NCBI GenBank assembly: GCA_907165275.2
Contig: CAJRBF020000018.1
Location: forward strand, 1-64,000
Length of the DNA stretch: 64,000 nucleotides
From: Zygaena filipendulae
Taxonomy: Eukaryota; Arthropoda; Insecta; Lepidoptera; Zygaenidae
Reading direction: 5' to 3'
A program made the translations under genes and the position numbers. This document shows, in pieces, positions 53,625 through 64,000 of the stretch. Position 1 is the first letter of the stretch, and each line of letters starts with the position of its first letter. Below the pieces are notes generated by a model. That model made no database searches. It was not told the DNA's origin and worked only from the letters and a program-made list of their open reading frames with translations.

Positions 53625-54480
53625 TTAAATTATTAGCATTAGTAAGGATACCTAGTAAATAAAACAACCTGATTTTAACAAAACTATTCCTTTGTGTCTG
53701 TATTACCAATTATAATAAAAAACTCTTTGATATAATTTGTATCAAATTCTATAATAATCAAAGCCAGTATAGATAAGCAATAGGAATCTAAAAACATGTT
53801 ACGCACAAAGTAATCAAATCTCTGAAGCTAAAGTTAAGCTTGAACAGTATATTTTATGAGAACAATACAGTAATCACAATTATTATTACAAGCATTAAAT
53901 AGAGCCAAAACTGTCTACCAATACTTAATTTTCGATGTTATGATGTCTTCCATCTAGGAAATCACCAGCACCACTGACTCGATCCTTTGTTGCTGCCATT
54001 ATGTAAACATGTTCTCCCGCGCGTTTTTCCCGCTATCTCAAATAACATTTTATTTACTCTACAGTCTATGAATTCACAATGTTGCCAGTTATTAAATATG
54101 AATTGGCCATGGAAATGCAATTTAAATCACTTTAATAAACATTGGTATAATTATTTAAATTAAGAATCACAATACATAGCATAAGAATCATAATAATATT
54201 AATCAATTTTAATATATTAGTACAGAATACCTAAATCACTATTCACACTCGCCCATCCTGACATCTTTGCGACCCTGCAAAGTAAAAAGGTTTTGTAAAA
54301 ATAATTCCACTTTATCTAAATGTAACACAAATTCAAACCATGATTCTTTTTTTATCCAATCCATGTTACTAAGTTCCACCAACTTCCACTTAACTTCTAT
54401 CCATTATCCATAATAAGATTTTATTTTATTCCTTAATAACCAATAATATTAATAATAATGTTTAGCATTGAACCATTTAT
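53625..54480. other. A/T-rich non-coding stretch
   Basis: I see nothing definable. It could be host intergenic DNA. Confidence 0.4.
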
Positions 54481-54499
54481 CAAATATTTTATCTGCGGA

Positions 54500-55430
54500 C
54501 TCGCTTAGACGATTACGTAATTTTCTTCCAAGTTCCAACTGCTACTAAAGTTGCGTTAGCACAATCACTTCTTTTACCAATGATCGACTATGCCGATACC
54601 TGCTTTACTGACATTAGCGAGGAGCAGCTAAATAAACTTGAGCGCCTCCAGAATCTATGTATCCGGTTCATATTTGGTCTACGCAAATATGACCATGTCT
54701 CCGAATTTCGTACCAAGCTCGAGTGGCTTCCGATTTGCCTTCGCCGGAATGCGCATGTCCTCTTCCTTCTATATAGCATACTGTTCAATCCACCTTCCCC
54801 CAACTACCTAAAAGACCTCTTCGTATTTCAATCTTCTTCCCATAACCTGCCTGTTCGATCATCCCAGAACTTACTTCTTATGATTCCTGCCCCTAGAACC
54901 AACTTTTATGATTATTCCTTCTCTGTACAAGCAGTCCGCTTGTGGAATCCGCTACCTGTAGAGGTGCGAATAGGCCAAATCACTACCCACCTTTAAGAGC
55001 CTGGTGAAGACTTTCTACCTCACTCATGGATCGTGACTCGCTGTAGTGTAACCTTATTATTTATAGTATGCATCTGTGTTTAAACGCATTTATAAAATTA
55101 GTATTTATACCAATAAATATTGTACGTATATATTTTCTATGTGTATATTTTATATCTATGCGTGTATCTATGTATATACATTTTTTGTGTATGTCTTTTC
55201 TATGTGTCTCTTCTATATTATTTTATGATTCGTTTCACCTATACATATAATATACCAAATCAACATATAAATTTACTGTTTTTGTCCTGTCCACCCAAAG
55301 GTTGTCTGGAAAAGATCGCTAGTAAAGCGATAAGATAGCCTTTTGTATGCCTTTATTTATAAATTTTTATTTTGTTACCACACTAAAATTATTCTTGTAT
55401 ACAATAAAGAGTATTCTATCCTATTTTAAA
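54500..55430 (+). mobile_element. 5'-truncated LINE tail
   Basis: Contains the C-terminal RT fragment at 54580-54996 and about 430 bp of A/T-rich 3' region. It ends near AATAAAGAGTATTCTATCCT, a typical short 3' tail of CR1/L2-like insect LINEs. No TSD was found. Confidence 0.55.
54580..54996 (+). pseudogene. C-terminus of a non-LTR reverse transcriptase
   Basis: 138 residues with KLERLQNLCIRFIFGLRKYD, TKLEWLPICLRRNAHVLFLL and FSVQAVRLWNPLPVEVR. These are the signature order of the RT C-terminus in CR1/L2/jockey-like LINEs. No catalytic domain lies upstream in frame. It stops at TAA (54994-54996), probably a few residues before the original end. Confidence 0.8.
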
Positions 55431-55440
55431 TTCAACGAAA

Positions 55441-56402
55441 ATGGGAAATCTCTCAAAATACTATGCTGCAGGAAGTAATGAACAAGCTGATGAAAAGTTT
55501 AACCATTTGCTCTACATGGATGATATTAAATTGTACGCCACCACGAAAGACCTATGTTATTTGGCTGATCTTACGGAAACTTTTTCAAAGGAAAAATGTC
55601 GGGTCATATTACCTTTCAGATGCAGACTGGCCAACAGATACCTTCGCTTAATGAAAAAGAGACAAGTACTTGGGCTTCAATCAATCTAAACAATAACAGA
55701 TCGACAACTAAAAATACAAGAGTGGACTCAAAAGGGTATGCATAGACAACACCGGCAAAATTTGTGCAAGTCTAACGTCGATAAAGAAGCATCCAATGCC
55801 TGGCTTACTTGGGGTGAACTGTTTCCCGAAACAGAAGGATTTATGCTTGTCATTCAAGACCAAGTCATCGAAACACGAAACTACCAAAAGCATATACTAA
55901 AAGTCCATAATATATCAAATGACAGCTGCAGAAAATGTAACGGTGCCCCAGAAACGATACAGCATCTCAAAAGTGTCTGCAAGTCAATAGTACAAAAAGA
56001 TTATAAACACCGCTACGACCAGGTTGCTAAGATTATTCATCAGAAACTTGCAAGCAAATCTAAACTGAGGACGAATGAACCAATTTCTTATTAAAAATAC
56101 ATACCTGACAGTGTTCTAGGGAATTCAACCCACAGGCTGTAGAGCACAATATCTGAAAGCTTACAAAATATACTGACCTCAAAACGAAATAGCAAAAAAT
56201 GTGGAAATTACAGAATATTACCTTCATCCCTGTTGTACTACCACCATCTGAAATCCCTTGTCAATTGCACCAACCCTTCGCTACCCTCCAATTACCTAGG
56301 TACACTTACATTATTATGCAGAAGGCGGTAATACTAAATACATGTCGAATCGTCCGCAAACTCCTCCAAACTGATGACCACACAACTCTTAATACTTCCA
56401 CT
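55441..56402 (+). pseudogene. Decayed non-LTR RT of a second family (HLLYMDDIKLYA type)
   Basis: Three open pieces in different frames belong to one RT C-terminal region. The first (55441-55689) has the polymerase box FNHLLYMDDIKLYATT. The second (55738-56094) has WLTWGELFPETEGFMLVIQD and a zinc-binding-like CRKCNGAPETIQHLKSVC (C-x2-C, H-x4-C). The third (56199-56405) ends LPRYTYIIMQKAVILNTCRI. The CCHC placed after the RT resembles LINEs with a restriction-like endonuclease (R2/R4/Dong group), but no endonuclease motif is clear. Stops between pieces show an inactive copy. Confidence 0.65.
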
Positions 56403-56485
56403 TAAACTAACCTCCACTTGGCTTTGGCCCGTGGTTGCCAATTAATACCGGTCTAGCTGAGAAGAATTCAAAAATCCAAATTCCC

Positions 56486-56670
56486 ATAATAATAATAATC
56501 CACTTCACAACACACAGATAAGAGTCTTGACCCCACACTAAGCTATAAGCTTGTGTCATGGCAACCAAGCAAACTTGGTATACCTATAGGTACTTACTAC
56601 ATATTATTACATATGTCCATATTACACTATAGATATAGTATATTATATATTCACGCCCAGACTGGAAAAT
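56486..56670 (-). mobile_element. 5'-truncated SINE (copy D)
   Basis: Reverse complement of the SINE body from TTTTCCAGTCTGGGCGTG to GTTGTGAAGTGGATT, with an ATT repeat tail (plus-strand ATAATAATAATAATCC). The tRNA head is absent. Confidence 0.75.
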
Positions 56671-56739
56671 ATAATAATATAACAAAATAAAATATAAAAA
56701 TACAATAATCTATACATACATAATTATAAATAAAATTTA

Positions 56740-57108
56740 TGTGTCTGTTTGTAACTCAAAATTAACAGCTTTTTAATAAATGCATAATATGAAAATAAGT
56801 ATAATTATAATATGGCACCTACTTATATGTCTGTCTGTTCCGGGTAATCTCTAAAACGGCTGGATCGATTTTAACTGGACTTTCACTGGCAAATCGTCAA
56901 AGTCAAATCATTTATTCAAATTTGGTCCATAATATGACTCATTGACGTCAACATAATTACAGTTATTATGACAACACCCATAAAACATCCACCCTTCACA
57001 GCTTCCTAGCTGATGTTATAAGGAGTAACTTGGCTACATTTATTTCCAAAAATTAGTTCCTGCGGGAACTCCGAAATCCACGCGAGCAAAATCGCGGGGC
57101 ACAGCTAG
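56740..57108 (+). mobile_element. Helitron-like remnant with LINE-tail insertion
   Basis: Phrases TGTTTGTAACTCAAAATTAA and AAAACGGCTGGATCGATTTT lead to CACGCGAGCAAAATCGCGGG, GCACAG and CTAG (57105-57108), a Helitron 3' end like that at 29503. About 56897-57015 is unrelated: GTCAAAGTCAAATCATTTAT at its start is the reverse complement of a common LINE 3' end (ATAAATGATTTGA). Confidence 0.6.
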
Positions 57109-57170
57109 TAATCAATAAATAAATATATATATAAATAAATAAATTTATTTCACACTCTTTATCTCAATTA

Positions 57171-57295
57171 TTTTCAACCATAATTTATAACCATTCATTA
57201 TTATTCCATTATTTATAACCATTTTATTTTCAACCATAATTTATAACCATTCATTATTATTCCATTATTTATAACCATTTTATTTTCAACCATAT
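57171..57295. repeat. 56-bp direct repeat, two copies
   Basis: TTTTCAACCA starts at 57171, 57227 and 57283, with nearly identical A/T-rich sequence (ATAATTTATAACCATTCATT) in between. Confidence 0.85.
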
Positions 57296-58310
57296 TTTTT
57301 TTTTATCCAATTTATCCAATTATTCAAGTAATTCCATTTTTACCAATATTTTATTCATTTAGTCCAATTTATTCATTAATACCAGAGATCCATTTAATTA
57401 TTCCATTTATTACTTTTATACCATTCATCACTTAGATTATCAACCACTTTTAACCATTACATCAGGTACATGACCATATATTCCAGTATTTAATTTTTGT
57501 ACCTAATCCATTAGTAATTAAATCCAATAATCAAAATCGCTTTAACTAGTTAACCAGTTAGTTATTCCTTACACAATTGGTAGAGTAAATTCTTTTTCCC
57601 TCAAGTACCTAGATTAAATTGACATTGAAAGAACTTTATTTGACACAACACATACATTAATTTTAAAAAAAAAGTATGAATAAGGGACTGCTTCCCAACC
57701 GCCAAACGATCAGAACCGTACCGGGAGATCGCAAGCGCACCAAACCCAAAATTAACTATAAATTCTTCTATGCTATCCACCTGACTCGTCTGTCGAGATT
57801 GTATCGGTCTCAGAGTCTATTTAGAACAATTGTATGTAATCTGACTATGCTTTGACACCTTATGGACAAGTTCTAGTTGAAGAAAAGAAAGAAGTCTATC
57901 CATTACAAACAACCAAGGAAACAAACAAAAATGGATCTTATGTCCTTATTGGCGCCTATCAGATAATATACGGAGGTAAAGTTATATAAGTTTGCAAACT
58001 TTGTAAGTTTGGATGTAGTGGGTAGTCTCTGGTACTACTGAACAGATTCTTAAAATTCCTTTATAAAAGATACTGACACAGCACAGGAGTGACATGTACT
58101 TTCCATTTCCAAACAAAGAATTCCTGCCGAAATATCAAAATTCACGCTGGGAAATCAGCGGGGAAACAGATATTTTAATAGGTTAGGTATGGATAAAAGT
58201 GAAATAGGCAATAAGGTAGGTACATTTTATCCGGATGTAAAGGAATTTCGCGGGTTGAATCGCGGGGGATAGTAGGCACCTAGCAGTAAAATATTACTTA
58301 TCGTTGAAGG
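57296..58310. other. Non-coding stretch with faint Helitron-like pieces
   Basis: A/T-rich. 58025-58165 and 58225-58275 (TTTCGCGGGTTGAATCGCGG) look like decayed Helitron 3' hairpins but lack a clean CTAG end. The rest is unrecognised. Confidence 0.35.
58307..58310. repeat. 4-bp TSD of TGT...ACA copy 2 (left)
   Basis: AAGG directly before TGTAACTTTCACCC. The partner is 60597-60600 directly after GGCGTCACA. Confidence 0.85.
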
Positions 58311-60596
58311 TGTAACTTTCACCCTCCTTCATCAATTTATGAACAACATCAAAGATGTTGAACATTTTAATTTGGCCAATTTCGTCTAATAGTTAGACCC
58401 AGTTTTACGTTGTGTTATAAATGACTCCAGTTTCTTTTAGGTTGAGATTCGATTCCGTCATCATCCTATCCGCATTATTATAATGGGTCGAGGTTGGGCT
58501 TAGGTATTAATTGAATAAAACAACCATCAATTAATTTGACATTTTATTTTAATATTTGTGCATAATATTTCTTACAAGAAATATTTATATTTAGTACACC
58601 CAACTGCGTTTGAGTTGGGTGACATTCGATCTTTATATGAACTCGCTCTACACGAACGGTTCTATTTTTAAGTGCGAGACTACACTGTACATTTATTTAA
58701 CGTCTGTGCGTTAATAGTGTTGTTAGCCCGGAAGCAGAGAGACTCCAAAGACGGTATCCTTATTACAGTGGTACACATAATCACTAACTTACGTCTATCG
58801 ACGTTAGTAGTGTTCGGATTCTGAGATAGGAATATGATGCTCATAGAACACCTCCCATACGATGTTTATTATAATCAACTTGATATTCCAATAGGAATAA
58901 TTACAATGGCTCTCACTACATAACAAGTCTATTATATAGCGAGAGGTGGAATAGCCCCGTCCTGCGCTACCCACGGTGATGGTCATCCGCCTGCTCATAA
59001 GCAGTTACCACCCCCCCCCACCTGTGTTGCACAAGGTAGAGAGTTCTCCAAATATGCATAACCGACATCCGTTAGAGGATGAATCAGCTATATGAGACTG
59101 TACGTCCCGTATCAGCAGCAATCGTTGGAGGTCATAATTCGGCGGTGCCGAGACCCCTGGGTACGTGTCAGCCCGAAGACCGAGGCCGTAATGCGGATAG
59201 TACCGCGACCTCAACACCATCCCAATAATTCAAATATAAGTGTATGAGACCAGTCTCGCCGGACATCATAACTTCAGTCGGTCATTTTGTGTTATAGTAG
59301 CTACACGTAGCTAAGGCCGAAGCCCAATTGATTGGATCACAACTCGTCCTCATACAACACCCACTTGGCACTCATTCGTTTTGATAAACAAGTCGTGTTG
59401 AAAAACACAACGGTTTACCGAGATCAAGCGTTAACGACTAGGTCGTCCACAGCCGATCCCATAGTCTCTGCACAACGTAACAAAGTCACAAAGCGCATTG
59501 ACTATAATTATTATGTTTGTAAAAAAAAGAAAGGTTTATCTGAAAGAAGAGCGTTCAACACTCCCTTGGTGTAGGAAGCGATCCCGCGTCTCCAGTCAGC
59601 CGCATAGTCGATGATAGTTTTTGAATAACACGGAAGGCGTAGTTATTCAATAGACAAGATACAATACGTGCACAACGAAACCCGTCACGGCGAAGACAAC
59701 TCAAGGCGCGGATTTTTACCTCTCTACGTTATCTTACGCTCGTGACGCGCGACGTCTAACCGCTCAGGATTAGAGTTCATCGTCGTTGTAAATTCCAATA
59801 AATTGAAAATACACGTTTGCATCGAGCCGATAAGATGTGATGAATTATAATTTAATAACAATAAAATTACAATCCATGCACACCGAAAACCTTCCTCATA
59901 ATAATATATGTCTTCGCACAAGATATTCTAACGGACGTCGAGCGCGTTGACAAGGCTTTCGTACAGAGCGACAAAGTCACTAAGCACGTAAGCTCGTTCG
60001 AACTCCCAACTACATCATCTTTATTGTGAAAGTGGTCGTCGGCATTCTCATCTAAGACCTTCACGTGAGACTCCAATATAATTATTTAGATTTGTATAAT
60101 AATACAATATCTGTATACGAGCTACCACCAAACTCGTTTAACAACATTTAATGTTGTATACGCGACGCGCTCTACGCGCGACGCGTAGCCTCTCGAATCG
60201 CTCGTCCGCCCGCCGCGCGATGCCACTTCACGTCTCAGCCGCCCGCGTGGATACTGGCGGTGCGCTCACGCCCTATTTGAGAGGGGTATGCGGGGGGTTG
60301 GGGGGTACAAGTCGATATCACTGTTACATCTAAAACCAAGCACACGGTTAATATACCGTATTATAAATATTTTATTTCATGTGGATAATTATTTTATTGA
60401 TTTTAGTTTGTAAATTATACATCAATATCCTTACTCAGTTTAGATTATGAGTGTATTAACTCGCAATGCTTTTTAATAGCTTTTAAATACATTTCAACTT
60501 AATTTTATAGTGTTTTAACTTATAATACTTTATACATATATCTTTAAAATGCTTTTTCGAATATAAATAAGTTTTTGAGCCTCATAGGGCGTCACA
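58311..60596 (-). mobile_element. TGT...ACA element (copy 2)
   Basis: 2286 bp, TGTAACTTTCACCCTCCTTC to CATAGGGCGTCACA on the plus strand, with an AAGG TSD. It aligns with copy 1 reversed and with copy 3 in the same orientation, including both outermost segments. Only short frames are present. Near its right end is GATACTGGCGGTGCGCTCAC, which has counterparts in copies 1 and 3. Confidence 0.88.
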
Positions 60597-60600
60597 AAGG

Positions 60601-61140
60601 TAAATTATGATAATACTCTAAAACTGATTTTGTTCTCTAATTAAGTATTATTAATGAATGTTGGCATATAATCAAAAAAGAAAACTGTGACTATTGTTTT
60701 AAACAAGATTCGAATTTGAAAACTAACTTAGAGACCACACTTGAATCGCAACCTTTTAATGTGTTATACAAATGCATATTACGTTTAATTAAATTGTTTA
60801 AATTACAGGAGCATTACAGAATACTTTCACAGAAAGTACCTTTACCTATCTATTTTCTTCAAAAGCTCAATGGTTAAATAGAGTTACTACTGCATTAATT
60901 AACATCAATTTAAATATTGTGTAATTCCACTACAAATTATTAAGAAAGAGTTGCGATAAGCGCGATCGTTTGAATCTCCGTATTTGTTAATTCAATTAAT
61001 TACATAATATCTAGTTTTAATGGAATATTTCCATGTCTGTGTATAGTGAGTGATGTATTTCTCGCCTACCAGCGTTTTCCACATCTAATTGTTTTCCAGA
61101 ACAAAGTAATCACCTTAAAAGTTTTCCTCATACGACCGAA
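60601..61140. other. A/T-rich stretch upstream of a LINE ORF1
   Basis: Non-coding. CATCTAATTGTTTTCCAG at about 61081-61098 resembles a 3' splice acceptor, so the following frame might be an exon. Confidence 0.35.
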
Positions 61141-61167
61141 ACAATTTTGAACTTTTTATTACCTAAA

Positions 61168-61929
61168 ATGGAATCATTAAAGAAATCCATGGCTGAAATG
61201 ACATCCCTATTTAATAGTAGAATCGATGGCTTCCAAAGGGATCTGGAGAGCTCATCATCACCGAAACCTACCACTTCCTCAAGCCTGTCGTCAGAATTTG
61301 CGGCCTTCAGATCGTTTGTCATGACCGTGCTAAAGGGTCTGCAGGAGCAGATGGAGATGCTGGCACGTGACGTTGATGAGATGGAGATGCGGAGCAGGCG
61401 CAAAATGTTGCTTCTGCACGGTGTGGAGGAACGAGATGTGTCAGAAGACGTCACGGAAGTAGTCACTAAGTTGCTGTCACAATCCTTGAACCTAACTGAC
61501 ATCTCCGATATAAGTTTTTCTAGGTGTCATAGGATGGGTAACAGAATCACCGGTAAGCCTAGGCCAATTCTTATTAAATTTAAAGACCTAACCGTAAAAA
61601 ATCGGACCTGGTTGGCTAAAACTGGCTTTAAAGGTAGTGGCATCACCATGAGCGAATTTCTTACTAAGGATAGACATGCGGTGTTTGTCGAAGCACGGAA
61701 ACTTTTTGGCATTCCTAAGTGCTGGACCCACAATGGTCTAGTGATCGTAGTGGACTCCAACGGAAAACGCCATCGTATTGCTTCGTACGCCGAGCTGCGG
61801 CGTATCCAGTGCAGTGTACAAGAGTCACAGGAGAAGTCGAACGCGGCACAAGAGGCAGCAACTCGATCCAAGCAGGCTACCACTGATGGAAGCCTCCCGA
61901 GATCCAAACGCGGTTTAAAAGGCAAATAA
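61168..61929 (+). CDS. LINE ORF1 protein, L1-ORF1-like (coiled coil, RRM, C-terminal domain)
   Basis: 253 residues from the first ATG (61168); the frame is open for some codons upstream. Residues about 10-85 form a heptad-rich, Ser/Thr-interrupted helix (ESLKKSMAEMTSLFNSRIDG, LQEQMEMLARDVDEMEMRSR), the trimerising coiled coil. The RRM-like core follows (KMLLLHGVEERDVSEDVTEV, ISFSRCHRMGNRITGKPRPI). The C-terminal domain has TWLAKTGFKGSGITMSEFLT, FGIPKCWTHNGLVIVVDSNG and a basic tail. L1-type ORF1 proteins of this layout occur in several insect LINE families. They bind LINE RNA as chaperones. No ORF2 follows, so the copy is 3'-incomplete or the ORF is detached. Confidence 0.75.
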   Translation: MESLKKSMAEMTSLFNSRIDGFQRDLESSSSPKPTTSSSLSSEFAAFRSFVMTVLKGLQEQMEMLARDVDEMEMRSRRKMLLLHGVEERDVSEDVTEVVTKLLSQSLNLTDISDISFSRCHRMGNRITGKPRPILIKFKDLTVKNRTWLAKTGFKGSGITMSEFLTKDRHAVFVEARKLFGIPKCWTHNGLVIVVDSNGKRHRIASYAELRRIQCSVQESQEKSNAAQEAATRSKQATTDGSLPRSKRGLKGK

Positions 61930-62390
61930 TAATTAGGTCACGTTTTGATGCTTCTGTTTACCAATTTATTTCTTTTGTTTTGATTGATTTGACGCACATG
62001 TTTTATTTTCTGATTGGCTACTTTTATTTCTATTTTGTTTCAATCTATAAAAGTTTTCGCATATCTTTACTGCTGACTTATCAGCTTAGAATATCATTAG
62101 ATTTCAACATTTGTAATATTTTATTGAATCTACCTGTTGTAAACTGCAAATTGACCTACCATTGTTATGTTTATTATCTCGCGTCTATCACACTGTTTGC
62201 CTATTCACTTGCTCACGAGTAGGTAGGTAGGTGGTAGCGTTAATTTTCTACTACCTTGTACTTACAGTAGAGTAAAATATTGAGTTTGCTTGGCTCCCAC
62301 AGCGCGGGGCGCTCGGCTAGCGGTGTCTGACGTACTGAGTAATTGTATTTTTATTTTTAGTTCGGGTGGCTTGGAATAGGTAAACGTTGC
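61930..62390. other. A/T-rich spacer between two LINE fragments
   Basis: No coding content. TAGGTAGGTAGG (about 62220) is a short tandem. Sequence composition changes sharply to GC-rich at about 62390. Confidence 0.4.
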
Positions 62391-64000
62391 GCTTCCCCCT
62401 CAATCGGGTCCGCGCCTTGTCGTGGCGAGGGGGCTTAGTAGCGGCTGGATGCATCTTTCCCAGCCGTGAAGCTAAGCGGACCCGCTAGCATATCGTAATC
62501 CCACTCTGGGTGTCGTGGACATGTCTCGCGGCCTAGAGTGGGACCGAGGGTTCACCGTCAAAAGTGGACCGCGAGGAAGAAAACCTCTATAAAAAATTAC
62601 CCCGGATCCCCCGCTTGTGGCGGTCGCCGGGGGGTTCGCCGGGGACTGTGGCCCGGATACGAGGCCGTCACGGGGGGCATATCCCGAAACCACATAGCAA
62701 CAACAAAGATGAAAGCGCAAAAGGACAATAACAGAATACCCCAGGAGGGTACCGGCCTCGAAAGGGCTGGAGAACCCCTCCCTGGGCCCTCGGGCTCAGG
62801 CAGCTCCTCGTATCTGGGGGGGGCACCTTTGCGTTCCGTCTTTAATGACGAAGAAGGAGTTAGAAGAAGAGTAAAGCGGGTGAAACACCGCCCGCTCATT
62901 GTAGATCCCCAACTCATTAAGAGCTGGAAGGGCTGGCCCGAGGACCTCACGACCCTCACAGAGCAGGAGATACACGACCAGGTCTGTCGGGAGTGTTCAT
63001 CTCTTGTTAAGGAGTTCATTGAGGAACGGGCAGCCTTCCGCGATTCGGGTGATCCTTGCGACAGTCGTGGGCCAATCTGGGAACTCGTGTGGACCCTCTC
63101 GGAGGAGGAGCTCCAAGAAGAGGTCAGACGCGACATGTCGTATAGGATCACATATTTCTTAGACAAGAGGAAGCAGCAGCTAATAACTGCCGCCCCCGCG
63201 GCGACTGCCGCTCCGCCGTCTGGTTCGGGCGTGGGGAAAATTGCCGCCCCCTCTTTGAAATCACCTGTTGTGGTTTTAGAGAGGATGGAGGTATCTCCAG
63301 CGTCGGTCTCGGGCGGCCGTGCGTCAGTCGCCTGCTCGTCCCGTGACAGCAGCGGGACAAGGAAACGACTGCGAGAGGGTATGGAGGAGGACGATCCGCT
63401 CTCCGACAGCTCCGCCGGATCCCAGTCGGGAGGCGACGGACCTAAGAGGGGGCGCAAGAGCGCTAGGGCGAAGTCGCGCAACGTAGAGGAGCGTGTCGCC
63501 AGAGCCGGAAAAGGCTCGGGCTCGGGGGTCGGGGCTGCCTCGCTCAATGAGGCATCTTGCGACCTTAGAGACCGTATTTTTGAGGACACGGAGGTCATCT
63601 GCCGTGTCGCCGTGACGGCGGGACACCTGAAAGGCACAGATATCCGGGCCCTGAAGGAAGCGGCGGCACGGATAGATGACAGGGTCAAGGCCCTCGCCGA
63701 ACGCTCCGTCACTGAGGAGACAGCAAGGCTGGCGTCGGAAAACGCTGGCCTTCGCGCGGAGGTTGACGGACTACGCAAGGAATTCGCCACCCTCCGCGCG
63801 GAGACGATCGGAGCTCGTAATGCTCCCACGCCACCCTTGTGTAGGCAGGATCAGGAAGCCCGGGAGCAACCTCTCTCTCAGGAGGTGTTGCTGGCCACGA
63901 TCCGACACATGGTCGAGGCCGCAGTTGAGGGGAGACTGCTTCCGGAGCGACGACGCCCGCCCCTCCAACATGAGGGACGGTCGTCGCAACAAGAGGCTGC
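62390..64000 (+). mobile_element. 5' part of an R1-clade-like LINE, continuing beyond the window
   Basis: A GC-rich 5' leader with CGCGCCTTGTCGTGGCGAGG, which I associate with lepidopteran R1-type elements, followed by a long ORF1 open to the window edge. No TSD is visible on the left, so the exact 5' end is open. Confidence 0.6.
62709..64000 (+). CDS. R1-like LINE ORF1 (gag), partial at the window end
   Basis: ATG at 62709-62711 opens a frame with no stop to 64000 (about 430 codons). The N-terminal region has a Trp/Leu-rich block, LIVDPQLIKSWKGWPEDLTT. The middle is low-complexity and Ala/Ser/Gly-rich with basic patches. Residues about 306-360 are LKGTDIRALKEAAARIDDRV followed by a heptad-like coiled coil (TARLASENAGLRAEVDGLRK). 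This motif and coil are typical of gag proteins of R1-clade LINEs in moths (TRAS/SART relatives). The zinc knuckles expected near the C-terminus and ORF2 would lie outside. The frame is intact as far as seen. Confidence 0.7.
   Translation, partial: MKAQKDNNRIPQEGTGLERAGEPLPGPSGSGSSSYLGGAPLRSVFNDEEGVRRRVKRVKHRPLIVDPQLIKSWKGWPEDLTTLTEQEIHDQVCRECSSLVKEFIEERAAFRDSGDPCDSRGPIWELVWTLSEEELQEEVRRDMSYRITYFLDKRKQQLITAAPAATAAPPSGSGVGKIAAPSLKSPVVVLERMEVSPASVSGGRASVACSSRDSSGTRKRLREGMEEDDPLSDSSAGSQSGGDGPKRGRKSARAKSRNVEERVARAGKGSGSGVGAASLNEASCDLRDRIFEDTEVICRVAVTAGHLKGTDIRALKEAAARIDDRVKALAERSVTEETARLASENAGLRAEVDGLRKEFATLRAETIGARNAPTPPLCRQDQEAREQPLSQEVLLATIRHMVEAAVEGRLLPERRRPPLQHEGRSSQQEA

Noticed and set aside
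62597..63829. Long minus-strand open frame of 410 codons
   Set aside because: It is the antisense shadow of the GC-rich R1-like ORF1 on the plus strand, with low-complexity Ser/Arg/Pro content.

Overview
This window reads as insect heterochromatin-like or intergenic DNA, almost certainly from a moth or butterfly. I infer this from the repeat content: dispersed repeats beginning AACCGACTTCC, Helitron-like ends with a GC hairpin followed by CTAG, jockey- and R1-type LINEs, BEL/Pao and Mag-like gypsy elements, TGGTCCTTCGAGCC-primed retroelements and a tRNA-headed SINE. I see no convincing host gene. One minus-strand open stretch (about 7711-8123) with an apparent splice acceptor is the only candidate. 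Nearly every recognisable coding region belongs to a transposable element (TE), and most are broken.

Layout. 1-16 is the end of a TGT...ACA element (family described below). 17-3500 holds an inverted/tandem repeat and an antisense LINE tail. 3522-3692 is a SINE, and 3797-4448 a 28-bp satellite. 4449-9700 is mostly anonymous decayed sequence plus a repeat with a long palindromic end (8141-8774). 10025-15389 is a full-length jockey-type LINE with both ORFs open, sitting in a degenerate 20-bp tandem repeat. 16566-23814 is a three-layer nest: a poly(A) retroposon, split by a TGT...ACA element, itself split by a copia element whose two LTRs are identical. 24116-25246 is a second copy of the palindromic repeat. 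25856-29293 is a tandem array of minus-strand Helitron-like units.

27628-33231 is tandemly duplicated as 33234-40146. The duplicated segment carries Helitron-like units, a Tc1/mariner pseudo-transposon, a gypsy 5' LTR with partial gag, and a BEL/Pao 5' LTR. The right-hand copy continues into a much-nested Mag-like gypsy element (38273-53624). That element contains, inside gag, a BEL/Pao element (39466-46323, TSD TATAC) that itself hosts an internally deleted mariner (42449-43042) and a SINE. Between gag and protease it contains a 2.2-kb TGT...ACA element (46593-48753, TSD CCGG). 54.5-57.1 kb holds LINE, SINE and Helitron remnants. 58311-60596 is another TGT...ACA element (TSD AAGG). 61168-61929 is an L1-type LINE ORF1, and from 62709 an R1-like LINE ORF1 runs off the window.

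The most unusual object is the TGT...ACA family: three bounded copies and one terminal fragment, 2.2-2.7 kb each, no coding capacity, exact 4-bp target duplications, and ends unlike any family I can name with confidence. Target-site duplications (TSDs) let the insertion order of most elements be read directly from the sequence.
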